DNA of 64,000 nt from Neophaeococcomyces mojaviensis (lineage: Eukaryota; Ascomycota; Eurotiomycetes; Chaetothyriales): positions 186,001 through 250,000 of the forward strand of contig JAPDRQ010000007.1 of NCBI GenBank assembly GCA_030247915.1, given 5' to 3'. Shown piece after piece: positions 42,580 through 53,939 of the stretch. Position numbers and translations under genes: made by a program. Positions within the stretch are counted from its first letter, which is position 1. Each line of letters starts with the position of its first letter. The notes below the pieces were generated by a model. It did not search any database, was not told the origin of the DNA, and was given only the letters and a program-made list of their open reading frames with translations.

Positions 42580-44876
42580 ATGGAATCTCAAGCGAGTGTC
42601 AATGTACGAAATGACCTACCGAGTCGCTCTGACACGGAGGCAATCCTTCCCTTCTCCAGAACTCAGGATGGTGGAAATTTGACTTCAAGTTGTAAGAGAA
42701 GTCGACTCAAGCCTGCCATCCGACGGAAACGACTACTTCCATGGCAGGAATTGTTACTGCACATTCTCAGCATCTTCAGCGCCATTGCCCTTCTTACGCT
42801 GTGCAGCAGAAACACATACTTCTCAGACTTTGGTCGGCCTTCTCTGAACACAATACTGAACTCATTACAATTTGCTGCTAAGGACATGAATTGATCCTTG
42901 GAGCGTCCCTAACTGCCACAGTGCTCTATCATCTTCGTTACGAGCTTTGTGTTGCAGAAGGTTTACCTCTGGGCTTTATAAGCTGTGCCTTCCAGTTGTC
43001 TAAAACAGACCAGCTGTTGTCACAAGACTTCTGGGCTACGAGTTTGGCACAGGGTGGAACGAAAACCAAATCTAGATCTTCATGGTTTGGTGTGATTGTC
43101 TTACTGGCCACCATTTCCACAGCGCTCTTAGCTCCCTGTTCAGCAATTTTGCTCATTCCTGATCTAGATTGGTGGCCTGTACCTGATCCCTTCGCCGGCC
43201 ATGGCGGTATCATGTACTTCAACCGATCCTATGACAGCCTCTGGCCTAGCCGGATCAACTCATCTATGGTTGCTGGTCTACAAGAGTGCCTTGACTTCGG
43301 TCCTTTGGGTGTTGCACTCCCTCCCAGATGTCCATTCAATATGATGCCTGAAATATCCCAATGGTTGATTAACAACTACAATCGAGGTTCAGCGCCCAAT
43401 TTAACGAAATCTGCTGATCTAGGCGTCATAAGGTACCTGACATCAAGCCATGAAGATACTGCAGAACATGCAAACAACACCGTGCAAGGTTACTCTATCG
43501 GTTCAACTGCTACGACCTACCTTGCGCGGTGCCTCGATTGTATATGGCTGTACGCCGAGAAGCAGAAGTTTAATATGATCAAACCGGCAAGACCTCTCAT
43601 CTCCCTGTCATCTTCCAACGATAAATATCCTCTCCGGAGGCCCCTGGTTCAAGTTCAATGTGGCTTTCCATATGACATAACCCATACAGACACTATCAAA
43701 GTTACGTTCCCTACGGATCAACTTCACAACAAGTCTGGACGTGTATTTGAGGCACTTAACTTGTCAAGTACAGTGAACACTAGTGTGTTTCGAAACATTC
43801 CATCGGGTCCTATTTTTCAATGGGTTGACTTCTCGGAAACAACGAATCGACCGCTCTGGGGCGCTCTTGTTGGGATGAAATTCTTTAGTCCTCGACTTAT
43901 GTACGGATCATCTTTTACAGGCGCTGAGGCATATGGACTAATGCCATGCACTATCGAGTCACACTGGATTCCAACGAAGATGGGCCAGGATATTTTGTTT
44001 GGCGGCTCTCTGGTATTGGACAATGCTAATCCAATAGAAGTCGTCCGGGATGCTAAGCTTATGGCAAATGCACTTGACTTATACATTGATCGGTCCTACT
44101 TGGATGCTGTGAATACACCAGTCCATGATCGCAATCCTCCCTTAGGGGTTATCGCCTGGGAACTTAACTGGCTTTCTGCCAAGCCAGGCAATGGATTCGA
44201 TGGCTTATGGAAGGAGCGATGGCCTTGGATTGTGGCAACTGTGCTTTCTCTACAACTAACGGATGCCTTGTCGCGGTACGCGGACTGGGAACCGCTGTAT
44301 TACTGGGACGTACCGACCGACTTGCCCATCAATGAATCTTATGTTGTGGATCTCCGATACATATACTCCAGTAGAGTATACAACTACGCTCTCCCTAAAC
44401 AGTACGGATACGATTTTGCAAACCACATCCGAGGGAGCCCTGAACTGTACACGGAGGTAAAGTGGACGGTTGAACGGTTTGGATACGCCTGGGGCTTCAG
44501 GAGGGCCACTAAATATCTTGCCGCAATCGTCATCATCTCCCATGCAATTTTGGTCCTACTACACACAAGCTTTGTTGTTGGTCGGCGATGGCGCTGTGAC
44601 AACTGGACCAGCCTGACAGAGCTGCTTGTCCTAGCTATGCAGTCTCCCCGCTCGAAGCTCCTGGAAAGATCCACGGCTTGCACTTCGAAGCACTCAAAAT
44701 TCACAAGCAATGTTCAGATCCTGGAGGACATTGGCGAGGGGGAACGTGTGGTATTGGAGGTTAGTGCAGAAAACCTTCCGCTGAGAACACCAGACGCTTC
44801 AAATCAGGAAGAAGACGAATTCGGCAGAGGAGGCACCGACGCCAGGAAGCTGAAGGTCGAGAAGAAGTACCTGTAA
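42580..44876 (+). pseudogene. Orphan multi-pass membrane protein gene with a one-base frameshift
   Basis: Frame 1 runs 42580-42894 (MESQASVNVRNDLPSRS to LQFAAKDMN, stop). The rest, about 660 residues, is in another frame from about 42885 (HELILGASLTATVLYHLRYE). Fungal relatives have a continuous LQFAAK-x-HE-(I/L)L run. Here AAG is followed by only two bases (GA) before CAT-GAA-TTG-ATC. The loss of one base at 42883-42884 therefore explains the break; no splice sites are available. The second part has GLPLGFISCAFQLSK, a helix ending at ILLIPDLDWWPVP, an extracytoplasmic domain with sequons, and a C-terminal helix KYLAAIVIISHAILVLLHTS. Everything after the break is uninterrupted, so the event is recent or an assembly error. 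Confidence 0.75.
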
Positions 44877-45425
44877 CCATCACCGCTTAGACTGTACGAG
44901 GGATTTTCAGACCTGTAATTGACTGCTTGGACTTAGCTGGTATAAGTCCTGTAAAATTGGAGGAACCAAAGAGACTTAGATATAATATTATTCAGAGTTA
45001 TAAAAGTTCAATCACGAGACTCCATTATTGTCAACTAGCGTTTGTCTCTGTTTTGCAACTTCTAGAAAGCACCCCTGGTTGACTAATCGAGGCTAGTGGT
45101 TGTGAAACCTCCAGGGTCCCGGCAGACTAGCCACGGATCAACCATACGTAATGCAGGATGATCTGGACCGAGTCGGAAGTTATGCTTGGAATGAGAGATG
45201 ACTTTCCAGCTTTATGGTTACGAGCAATCTGGACGGAAGTGCCCAGTTTACCCCTTGCATTCAAATGGATGTCGATATGTAACCAAGCAGCAAACATGGA
45301 CTACTGCTTCCTGGGAATTTGCGGTTCGTAAGATGTGTATCAATATTATTCGGTTACTGCTGCAATCTCGCACCTAGCAGTGTTCACATGTTTTGAGTAG
45401 ACACTCAATCTTGCAATATCTTTTC
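44877..45425. other. Intergenic region, about 550 bp, right edge of the island
   Basis: Convergent region between the frameshifted membrane gene and the SEC2-like gene. No gene is supported. Confidence 0.45.
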
Positions 45426-46652
45426 TCAATCCAGACTTGGACTCTCCCATATATTCGCTCTGCTCCTCCTCCACACCTTCAAATGCACATCGAATTCGTA
45501 GGACCACCGACCCTTGAACTCATCGTGCGTCAAACTTCCTCCTTCCTCTGTCTCCTCTTCGTCCTCGCTGACCACCTCCGGCCTCCTGTTCCCACTGCCG
45601 TAACTACTCGTGATGCCCAGGCCGTGTCTTCGTCTCGAACGTGCAGTCTGCCGAGCACGCAAGGGCGTAATCTACACAACAAAAGAAACACGTCAATCAT
45701 AACGCTCCAATCAAAGCAAAAAGCAAACTCATCTTGCGACAGAACGCACCACCTTTTCAGTCTGGCTCCTCTGCAGCGCCCCAAACGGTCGTCCCAAGTT
45801 CTCTTTCTCTTTCTCCAACCCCTGCTCATGCTCCACCACAAGCCTCCTCACCCGCTCAATCCTTTCCACTGCCTTCTCCAACCTCTCGAGCCTGTGTCTC
45901 TTGTCTCCATCTCTTGTCTCTAACAGCTGCACCCTTTCCTCAAGTTTCGCTCTCGCCTTCCTCTCCGTCGCAACCATCTCATTTGCCTGTCCGAATAATT
46001 GTGCTGTCAACTCCTCAAGTTCACTCTGTGCATTCTGCAGGTTATTCTCCGCTTTCCGTCGCATTTCCCGTTCCGTCTCTAGAGTTGTTTGCAGACCGAT
46101 GAGCGTTAGAGACTGTGCCTTTGGGCCTGGATCGGTAGCAAAGGGTGGTGGAGATGGTGCTTCCATGTATTCTTGCGCCGGGGTTGTGAGATTTGGCGTG
46201 GACTGGTTTGCGGACATGTGTGACATGCCGACACTGAGTGGTGGGACGGCAGGGATTGTGTTGTCTGGCAGACTACCATGCTTGCGGCCTGTTAACAGCG
46301 AGCCGAGACTCGAGAGGCGAGACATTGACTGTCTGTTGACCAAGTTCCTACTGCTGAGACTGTCTTTTTCTGGCGGCGGCGGTGAAAGTGAGGCCTCTTT
46401 CGGAGAAGAACTGTTGAGCGGTGCCACGGACATGCTCGACTGCCTCTCTTTCTGCAACTTTGTACACTGGGCTCGTAGGTTCCGAATCTCATCTTCGTAG
46501 TCTGCTAATTTGTCCGCTGTCGCTGATGCTTTCGAGTTGAGGAGTCGTACTTGCGTTTCCAAGTCTGTGATTCGAGCTTGGGCTTCGGAGGCTTCTTGAG
46601 ACGGGGACGGGAGAGGATAGCCGCAGGAGTGGCAGGCAGCAGGCTCTGCCAT
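45426..46652 (-). CDS. Sec2/Rabin-like Rab guanine nucleotide exchange factor, short form
   Basis: Two exons: 45750-46652 and 45426-45671. The 78-bp intron (GTGCGT donor, GTAG acceptor) is in phase 0; without it the frame ends at a TGA seven codons later. The product is 382 residues. It begins MAEPAACHSCGYPLPSP with a CxxC. A coiled coil (ITDLETQVRLLNSKASATAD) and a disordered Ser/Pro region follow. Then comes the Sec2p GEF coiled coil: LETEREMRRKAENNLQNAQS, ELEELTAQLFGQANEMVATE, and RKARAKLEERVQLLETRDGD. LTAQLFGQANEMV corresponds to the LT-SLFEEAN-MV heart of Sec2/Rabin. Sec2 activates Sec4-type Rabs for exocytosis. This protein is about half the size of yeast Sec2. The C-terminal exon is conserved-looking (GRWSYEFDVHLKVW) but unassigned. 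Confidence 0.85.
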
Positions 46653-47779
46653 TTTGGATCGAACAGTGTCTTGTTAAGAGAGAAAAGAGGATTTAAAGAC
46701 AGGTGATTCGGTAGGCTGTGAGGTAATGGTGTTGTAGATTCGTGGATGGAAGGCTTGAAACAAAAGAAAACGTAGGAGCACAGCTACACTACGTGAGGAA
46801 TGTAGAGAAGCAATCGAATGTTGCTGCTCGTGCAAGTCGGGAATGCAATGATTGTGCACGACAACAATCTAGCTTCGTGACGTTGAGTTGTACCTGTCGA
46901 TCACAAACAGGATGATCTTTCAGGAGCCACAAAGTTTTTTCAATAGTTCCCCTTCGTATGGAGATGTGAAACATGGAACCCTTCCGTAAGCGAAGTGGGC
47001 TGGGTATGGAGTGCGTGCTCCTCCTTTTCCACGTTATGACCTTTTCCAGAACGGGCAGAACTTGGGAAGTTCATATCAGCTAGAAAGGAGAGATCTCCTG
47101 GGCTGAAACGTTTTGTTATTATGTAAAAGTGCATGGCACGAGATTGTAAGCGCCGTGCATTCCATGTCCGTTGTGCAGGTGACGGGTCAGAAATAAAACA
47201 TCTTGATTAGAGCACGGGTCCCAGCTTGACCCAAGCGCGGTTAAAGCTAATTCGAGCCTCACGCTATCACATGATACAAGATTTGGTAGCGCTACAGCAT
47301 TAACCAAGGTAACAGTGATGTACAGAGGATTGTGAGAAAACGGTCTCGAGCAGGAATGAGGTCATTGCAACACCTCATGCAAGGCACCATGAGGGTCATG
47401 TGAAACAGCTCGAGCAAGTAGATCGATCGAGCAAACTTGACGGCTGTAAGGACTGTCCCGAGAGGAAGTGTGGAAGGATGGAGACTGGAGAAAAACATAC
47501 AGCATTCCGATGTGGATTATCTATGCGACAGTTGTGGTCGTCAATTCCTCCGCTCCTAAGATCTAGAGCTAAACTGTCTACTGTGCTTGTTGGGCGTACC
47601 ACAACATTCGATTTCCACATCGAAGGTTTGGCAACCACGTCTTCTTCACCCTAGGGGTGGAATTTTGGTTATCCTCTGGTAACATCTGCCTGTGACATGT
47701 AACGACAACATCCGCACCACGCCCGTGAAAAGTCAAAGATCTGCAAAACAAGCATCTGAAAGTACATCCCGAAAATTCA
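46653..47779. other. Intergenic region, about 1.1 kb
   Basis: Lies between the SEC2-like gene (5' side) and BQT4 (3' side). Short open frames only, and no gene is supported. Confidence 0.5.
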
Positions 47780-49260
47780 TTAGAAAAATGTCTGTAAGAA
47801 TGGTATAGCGGCTCTGTAAAGTTGTCAGCAAAGCTCAAAGGAACAAGTGGTGAATACACTTACGCAACAGCCAAAGACGCAGCAACTCCGAATACTGCCC
47901 TCGTTCTCACCCTTTCTCGCTTATATTTCTCTTCCAGTACTTTCGCTCGCTTGACCGGCTGCATCGGCAGTTCCGCATCGATGTCGGTTGGCTCGACTTC
48001 TTCGATTCTCCTCTTTCTTGCGATTTTCGGTGAACCCTCGAGTGCTTTAGCTTCCTCGACCATTTGCCTGGCTTTCTCAAGCATGGCTTCTGTGTCTTCT
48101 GGCAACGGGAGTTCTGGAAGACCAACCGGCATTTCAACGGTAACGTTCGTGTGTGTAATCTCGGTGTCGCCATTGACTTCCACTTCCTGGTCGACCTCGA
48201 CGCGTACTGTTGATTCTTCTTCGTGCGTTGCTGGTTCAGCATCAGCTTCCGCGATGTCGTGGGCCTCCGAAGCATCTACGGAGGCATCGTCATCAACATC
48301 GTTTGTCACAGACTCCGGTGCTGGCGTAACATCCGCCACCGAGGCAGCATCGTCAAGCGCTGACTGCAAACTCGCGCTTGCAGCATTCGCATGCGCAATA
48401 TTTGCTTCCTTCTCCTTCTTCGTCTGCCGTTTCCTGGGAGAGGCCTTAACTCTTCCAGAAGGGGTGCCTTTGCCCGGTGATGATGAACGGGCGCCTCGCC
48501 CTCTTGAACCTTTACTTACTGTAGCCGGCGGTGACAGCTTGATATCCTTCATCTGTATCGGTTTTTCGAATTTGGGCGGCGCAGCGATGTTCTTGCGCGC
48601 GCTCGTCGGGCTCGGCGAGATCTCTTCAGGATCTAGGAGCGCACTGATCCAGTGTGTGAGGCCGTACTCTTCTGCCAATTCCAGTGCTGCAGGTCGTGAG
48701 TTTTTATCCTTTCCAACCATGGCATTTGTGCTTACCGGCTTCCGGCGTAATCCAGACATTGCCTGCAACCTCATCCTGACTCGTGCTGTCTAAAGTCTTC
48801 AGATAATCGCGCTCAGCTCGTTCTTCTGCATGCAGGGCCCAAGGAAAAGCGATCTTGAACATGCCCGTCGCGCTGACATAACCATCTTTGCTTCGTCGCT
48901 GCACTCGTATTAGCCTTGTCGAGGTGGTAATGTTCTGTCGCATACCATCAAAAAATAGGTCTGAGGATGTGGCTGTCCGGCTTGCGGTGCAAAAATCTCT
49001 GAACCTGCCAGATCCTCGGGCAGCGGCGCGCGAAGATGCGCATACTCGACCGGCCCCAGATTCTCGGATTTCGTGGCATTCGAGGTGTTCATCTGTCCAG
49101 GCTTGACTGATAGCTTTGTACGGCCCAGCCGTCTGCGCTCGAGGAGCTCTTCATCTGGTCACGTTAGCTATTGTTGAATGCGCGTTCATGCGACCTTACG
49201 TGATGGCGCGACATCGACAGGCAGAAGAGGGTTCCGTCTCTCGGGCAGTGTTCGCGACAT
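47780..49260 (-). CDS. BQT4: Bqt4-type inner nuclear membrane protein with KilA-N/APSES-like domain
   Basis: Five exons rebuilt by phase: 49200-49260, 48946-49154, 48736-48898, 47864-48686 and 47780-47813. The total is 429 residues. Conserved run: RRRLGRTKLSVKPGQMNTS, ENLGPVEYAHLRAPLPEDLA, then the KilA-N/APSES-like fold RRSKDGYVSATGMFKIAFPW, DEVAGNVWITPEAALELAEE and YGLTHWISALLDPEEI. A long acidic/basic disordered region follows, with a basic cluster RKRQTKKEKEA. The last 22 residues, completed by the 34-nt final exon (AVFGVAASLAVAAAIPFLQT), form a tail-anchor helix. In fission yeast Bqt4 anchors telomeres and Bqt3 at the inner nuclear envelope and supports the meiotic bouquet. The APSES-like fold here is not a sequence-specific transcription factor in that setting. 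Confidence 0.9.
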
Positions 49261-50195
49261 GGTTGTATAACTGTGATGATGTTGCGCGGTGTCGCAAAGA
49301 CAAATGGAAATAGGAACAGGAAGTTGTGCGAAAGATTGTGCGGCACGAGATGCGCTTTGCGACGAGTTGGACTGAGCAAGGATGAGCTGGAAGATAAGCT
49401 CAAAACTCGGATTGGTTGATAATTTGACGAGGAGAAAACGCTGAGAGAAGTCGAACTCGACGAAGGTACACGGAATGCGCGTCGAGGAACTGGAGCCGCG
49501 GAGGAAGTGCCTGCAGGCCAGAGGAAGGTGCAGGGGAACGGGATGCGCAGAACATGGAGAGGAGTGTTGAAGCTTCCCAAGCTAAACGGGAGGCTGGTCC
49601 ACATTAAGAATGGCTGGAGGCATCACCACGCATCACCCGTTTATCACTCGTCATGACAGCAAACACGGAGTGCAATTGCGCTTCGGCACGGCAGAGCAAG
49701 ACTTTACTCACTTTGGGTACCTCTACATATTCGTATCGAAGTCATTGTTGATGCCTTTATATGAAGCATTTACGTTGACTTCGCTTTCTCATCCTGAATC
49801 AAAAGTTCCTCGGACGCGCATCTCGGTCGTGCTCCCAGGCCGGGCAGCGGCAACTTGAAGGAGACGTGAATGCAATCTTCGCAAGTACATGTACATGTTG
49901 ATAGTGAGAGTACCACGATTTGAAATTCTTGAGGCGCCCTCTCCTGACCGGTGACCGTGGTGCGAACAACCTCGACGCGTCTTCTGTGTTTTGGTGCGAG
50001 CTGAACTGTGAAGCTCTTGGCACCATCCTGCCCCGCTGCTTGATCTCAGCCTGTGACCGCTTTCTTTGTTTGCATCAGCCCCTCCACTATTGTTCTCGTA
50101 ATCGAAAGCGACGACGTCTAAACACCTTAGAACCACGACACAGCTATTTAGAATAACTTCCACCCTTACAGGTTACGAAGCGCTCTAAATCCACC
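49261..50195. other. Divergent intergenic region, about 930 bp
   Basis: Holds the promoters of BQT4 (minus) and the RhoGDI gene (plus). A palindromic TACATGTACATG lies at 49886. No gene is supported. Confidence 0.45.
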
Positions 50196-51046
50196 ATGGC
50201 CGACGATCTCCAAGCAGACCACACTCCCGGCTTCAAAGTTGGTGAAAAGAAGACAATGGAAGAATACCAGCAACTAGGTAGGTTCGAGGAACGCAAGTGA
50301 AAAACTGGTATTGGGCGTCTGATGAATAGGAGGAAGATGCACGTGCAGTTTGCTTTATAACTTATGTCATCGGGGTCCTCCTTCTCATCGTGCAACTCAG
50401 TCAACAATGGTCACAAGCGTACACGGGAGGCCATATCATGCTGCTTTCATAACCCGTCTGATCATCACTAACATGGCGCTCTACAGACCAAGATGACGAT
50501 GCTATGAACAGATGGAAGAAGTCCCTGGGCCTTGGCACTGGTGAATCCATTTCAGATCCCAATGATCCTCGGAAGTGCATCATCAAAGCTCTCACACTCG
50601 TGAATATTCCTCACCATTCTGCATCTTCTCTCACTAACCATTTCTAGCACGTTGAGGGCCGACCCGACATTGTCATCGATGTCTCAGCTCCGGGCGCCGT
50701 CGAATCCCTTAAGGATAAGCCGTTCATCATCAAAGAAGGCAGCACATACCAGATGAAGGCCACATTCGTTGTCCAACACGAGGTGCTCTCTGGCCTCAAG
50801 TATGTTCAGCAGGTCAAGCGAAAAGGTATTCCCGTCGGCAAGGACCAGGAGATGATCGGCTCCTTTCCGCCGAACACCACTGATAAACCGGTACACGAGA
50901 AGGCGTTCGCTCCCGAAGAAGCTCCATCTGGTATGCTGGTGCGAGGTCGATATGACGCTGTTTCTAAATTTTTGGATGATGACAAGGTGGCGCATCTCAC
51001 TTTCCAGTGGTCTTTCGAGATTGTGAAGGATTGGCCGAAGAAATGA
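50196..51046 (+). CDS. RDI1: Rho GDP-dissociation inhibitor
   Basis: Three exons: 50196-50277, 50487-50599 and 50648-51046. The first intron is 209 bp, long for this window; the second is 48 bp with a CTAAC branch site. The product is 197 residues, the usual RhoGDI length. The N-terminal regulatory arm (GFKVGEKKTMEEYQQLDQDD) holds the DExDDxxNRWK-like segment AMNRWKKSLGLG that clamps the Rho switch regions. The immunoglobulin-like C-terminal domain contains VEGRPDIVIDVSAPGAVESL, FIIKEGSTYQMKATFVVQHE, SGLKYVQQVKRKGIPVGKD and FAPEEAPSGMLVRGRYDA, and ends FQWSFEIVKDWPKK. It binds the geranylgeranyl tail of Cdc42/Rho1 and keeps them soluble. Convergent with PPG1; the stops are 94 bp apart. Confidence 0.95.
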
Positions 51047-51140
51047 TTTGCGAGTGCCCCGTCAGATGTTGAAGGCATGATTGCGCTGGTTGGAGTGTGT
51101 TCTGAGCTTTGCATGGCAATTGACCTCGGTTGGTCGTCCT

Positions 51141-52237
51141 TCACAAGAAGTAGTCGGCGATTGGATTGTTTCCATCTTTCCCTTGTTGTTGTTGCTGTTG
51201 TAGTTGCTGCTGTTCGCGATGGACATCATTTTCAGGCGCAGCATCAAAGACATTCCAATGTCGATCTCCAGCATCGCTGACTTCCAGCACGCTCGCCAGA
51301 TTGCCACATCGGTAACAATAGTTAGGCGCACTCCATACAGTACTCAATCGATCATCGTACAAGACCTGGTAGCCTTCTTGGCACAGCTGGTGTGCTCGGA
51401 GTATATGAGACATGCTGTTGACTCCTAAGAACTTCTTGACCACGTCACCGCCAAAGGTGTATCCTGCTCCTCGTGGTGACAAGGAAAATTCATCTCTTTC
51501 TGGGTCTGGATCAGACCATACTAGATCTGCCATAGGTCCTTCATGCGGAATCTCTCGGAATCTGTCGATGATCTTGATCTGATCGATTGAATGTATGCTC
51601 GGCGACAGCCCTCCGTGAACACAAAAGATCTGGTCGTTGATGACGACACTCAAGGTCAGAAAATCAAACATGTCGGTGAAGTAATGCCACACGTTGGCAT
51701 TACCATATTTCCGTGCGCATTCGGTGTAGAAGCCGTATGACTGGGTGACGCCGCGGGACTCATGATTGCCCCGGATCAGATGAACGCGGTGAGGGTATCT
51801 CAATTTTAGACAGACAAGCAGGGAAATGGTCTCGACGCTAAAGAGGCCTCGGTCGACATAGTCTCCTGTGAGCAAAGCCCGTTAGCCTGGCTCCCTCCAA
51901 CGGTAGTATCGCACTGGTGGCCCTCGAAGTTGTTATGACATACCTAGGAAGAGGTAGTTGGTATCAGGACAGAACCCTCCAATCCGAAATATCTCTAACA
52001 TATCAAAGAATTGGCCATGAATGTCGCCAACTACAGTGACGGGTGCGGAGATGTGGACGACATTGCTCTCTTTCATGAGCAATTCTTTTGCTTTGGCGCA
52101 TATTGCTTCGATCAGTGGTTCAGCGAGGAGCTGCTTTCTGTAAAGTTGTTCGATACATTGGTCGAGGTCGATACTCGCTGTGATGTGTTAGAAGAACATC
52201 GACGGCAGTATAAAGACGTACACGGTAGACCAGGCAT
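51141..52237 (-). CDS. PPG1: PP2A-like serine/threonine phosphatase catalytic subunit (Ppg1-type)
   Basis: Three exons: 52222-52237 (16 nt, MPGLP), 51944-52177 and 51141-51865. Donors are GTACGT and GTATGT; intron 1 has a TTCTAAC branch site. The product is 324 residues. Metal and phosphate motifs are complete: GDIHGQFFDM, GDYVDRGLFS, RGNHESRGVTQSYGFY and FCVHGGLSPSIHSIDQIK, then RAHQLCQEGYQVLYDD and VWSAPNYCYRCGNLASV. The chain ends DYFL, so Leu is available for Ppm1-type carboxyl methylation. FDFLTLSVVINDQIFC and IIDRFREIPHEGPMADLVWS are the Ppg1/PP2A-like variant rather than PP4 or Sit4. Just before the tail is a glutamine tract (QQQLQQQQQQ) encoded by 51184-51215, unusual in this highly conserved family. 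Yeast Ppg1 acts with the Far complex on mitophagy and glycogen. Confidence 0.93.
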
Positions 52238-52738
52238 AGCAGCGCAGTGGACGTAACAAAATCATGTACGAGTAGCGGAAGAGAAGCTTTCAAACATGAA
52301 ACTGGGATAAATGCAGATACAGCGCCTGCGACATCATGAGGCCGTATACACAATGTTCGACATGCTCAGCGTTCGCGACAGAACTCGTCAGACTTTCGAA
52401 GATTACGCGAATGGTCGCACCATGGTGGCGGCAACAAGTCAGTGAAGAGGCGTTCTTGCACGAGACCCCATTATCATTGCAGTTGCACTTTTGGCCCGAT
52501 CTCGCAGGCTGCCGCAGTTGTAGCCAAAAGGGGTATGGTCCAACTCAACGAGTCAACAAGAGCGACAAGTAACAGGAGACCTTCTGATCACGGATCCATA
52601 CTTTTGATATCTACACGTGTTTACTGTGTCCCGCTTGTCTGTATGCTATCTATCACCCAAACTTCTCTCATTTTAGCAACTTTGTGGGTATCGTCAATCG
52701 CATTTCTCTCCATATCGTTAATCAAGCTTGTGCCGGCC
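52238..52738. other. Intergenic region, about 500 bp
   Basis: Lies between PPG1 (5' side) and the epimerase gene (3' side), both minus strand. No gene is supported. Confidence 0.45.
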
Positions 52739-53939
52739 CTATGTATCTTGCATGGCGATCTTGCCATCCGCCTTCATTTTCTCTAGCCGATCAAGTAGAG
52801 CTTTCGGCGGTTGTTGTCGGTAACCCTCAGGGTTGTTCTCCGTCCACCTCCACAGGTCAGCACAAGCATCTTCCATTGTTCTCGTAGCCTTCCATCCAAG
52901 CTCCGTATTCGCCCTAGTCGGATTGCTGGTCAGATCGAGCACATCACCTGGTCTTCGCTCAACAACCTGGTACGGAAGATCTCTACCAACGGCTTTGCTG
53001 AATGCCTTGATTATATCAAACACAGTGCTTCCTCGGCCAGTGCCCAGGTTCCACGCTCGCACGCCAGGATGATGCGATCGCAGGTAGTTCAATGACGCCA
53101 GGTGACCCTGTGCGAGGTCCAGGATGTGGATGTAATCTCGGATTGCTGTTCCGTCATGAGACTTGTAGTCATCGCCAAAGACAAGAAGCTTCTCTCGCTT
53201 GCCCGTAGCGACTTGCGCTAGGAGTGGAAGAAGGTTGTAGGGAACTCCTGCTGGATCTTCACCCATGATGCCACTTGGGTGGGAGCCACAAGGATTGAAG
53301 TATCTCAGCAGAGCTGCATTCCATTTGGCTGCGTCTTCTGATTTGCCGGCCTTGTTTGCCTTTGCTCTTTCTGCGGCGATGTGGTCTGTGATCATGAGCT
53401 CGGATGCGAATTTGGTGTTGCCATACGGGTTCGTGGGCCCAAGCGGACATTCTTCAGGGATCGGGATCATATTCGGGAATCGTGTGGCGTCTCCATAGAC
53501 CGTTGCGGAGGAAGAGTAGACGATGTTCGTCACTCCGTGTTTCTTGGCTGCCGTGAGCAAAGCAAGTGTGCCCTGTACATTGACTCGGTAGTAGTCGAGT
53601 GGAATTTCGCCAGACTCTCCTACTGCTTTCAGAGCAGCGAAATGAATGACGCTGTCAATAGCGGGGTGCTTCGAAAACACATCTTCCAAAGCTTTCTGAT
53701 CTACCATGTCAACATTGTAGAAAGCTGGTCTCTTGCCGCAGATGAGCTCGATTCTGTTCAGTGCTTCTGGAGAGGCATTGTAAAGGTTGTCGACAATGAT
53801 GACTTCATAGTCGGCTTCAAGGAGGGCAAGTGTTGTAAAGGAACCGATGTAGCCAGCACCACTGTCTCTTGATGAGCTCGTCTGGGCTGGAACATGAATA
53901 ATAAGCTTACCCTGTAATCAAACAAGATCCCACCACCAT
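52739..53939 (-). CDS. GALE: UDP-glucose 4-epimerase
   Basis: Two exons: 53911-53939 (29 nt) and 52739-53861. The 49-bp intron (GTAAGC donor, CAG acceptor) splits the NAD-binding motif: the join gives VVGSCLITGGAGYIGSFTTL. The product is 383 residues. Marks of the extended SDR family: GxxGxxG in TGGAGYIG, the IIVDNLYNASPEALNRIELI block, SVIHFAALKAVGESGEIPLD, SSSATVYGD with the catalytic Ser, and PYGNTK with the YxxxK catalytic pair. Later blocks are LLRYFNPCGSHPSGIMGEDP, DGTAIRDYIHILDLAQGHLA, RAWNLGTGRGSTVFDII and RRPGDVLDLTSNP. It interconverts UDP-glucose and UDP-galactose (Leloir pathway, glycan precursors). There is no aldose 1-epimerase extension, unlike yeast Gal10. Confidence 0.96.

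Noticed and set aside
42891..44876. Independent gene starting at 42891
   Set aside because: There is no ATG at this position (TTG); the sequence is the continuation of the frameshifted gene from 42580.
45426..45662. 78-codon minus-strand open frame as a separate gene
   Set aside because: It joins in phase to the SEC2-like gene through a normal 78-bp intron.
49164..49604. 146-codon minus-strand open frame ahead of BQT4
   Set aside because: Ser/Leu-rich reading of pyrimidine-rich promoter DNA; it overlaps BQT4 exon 1 in another frame.
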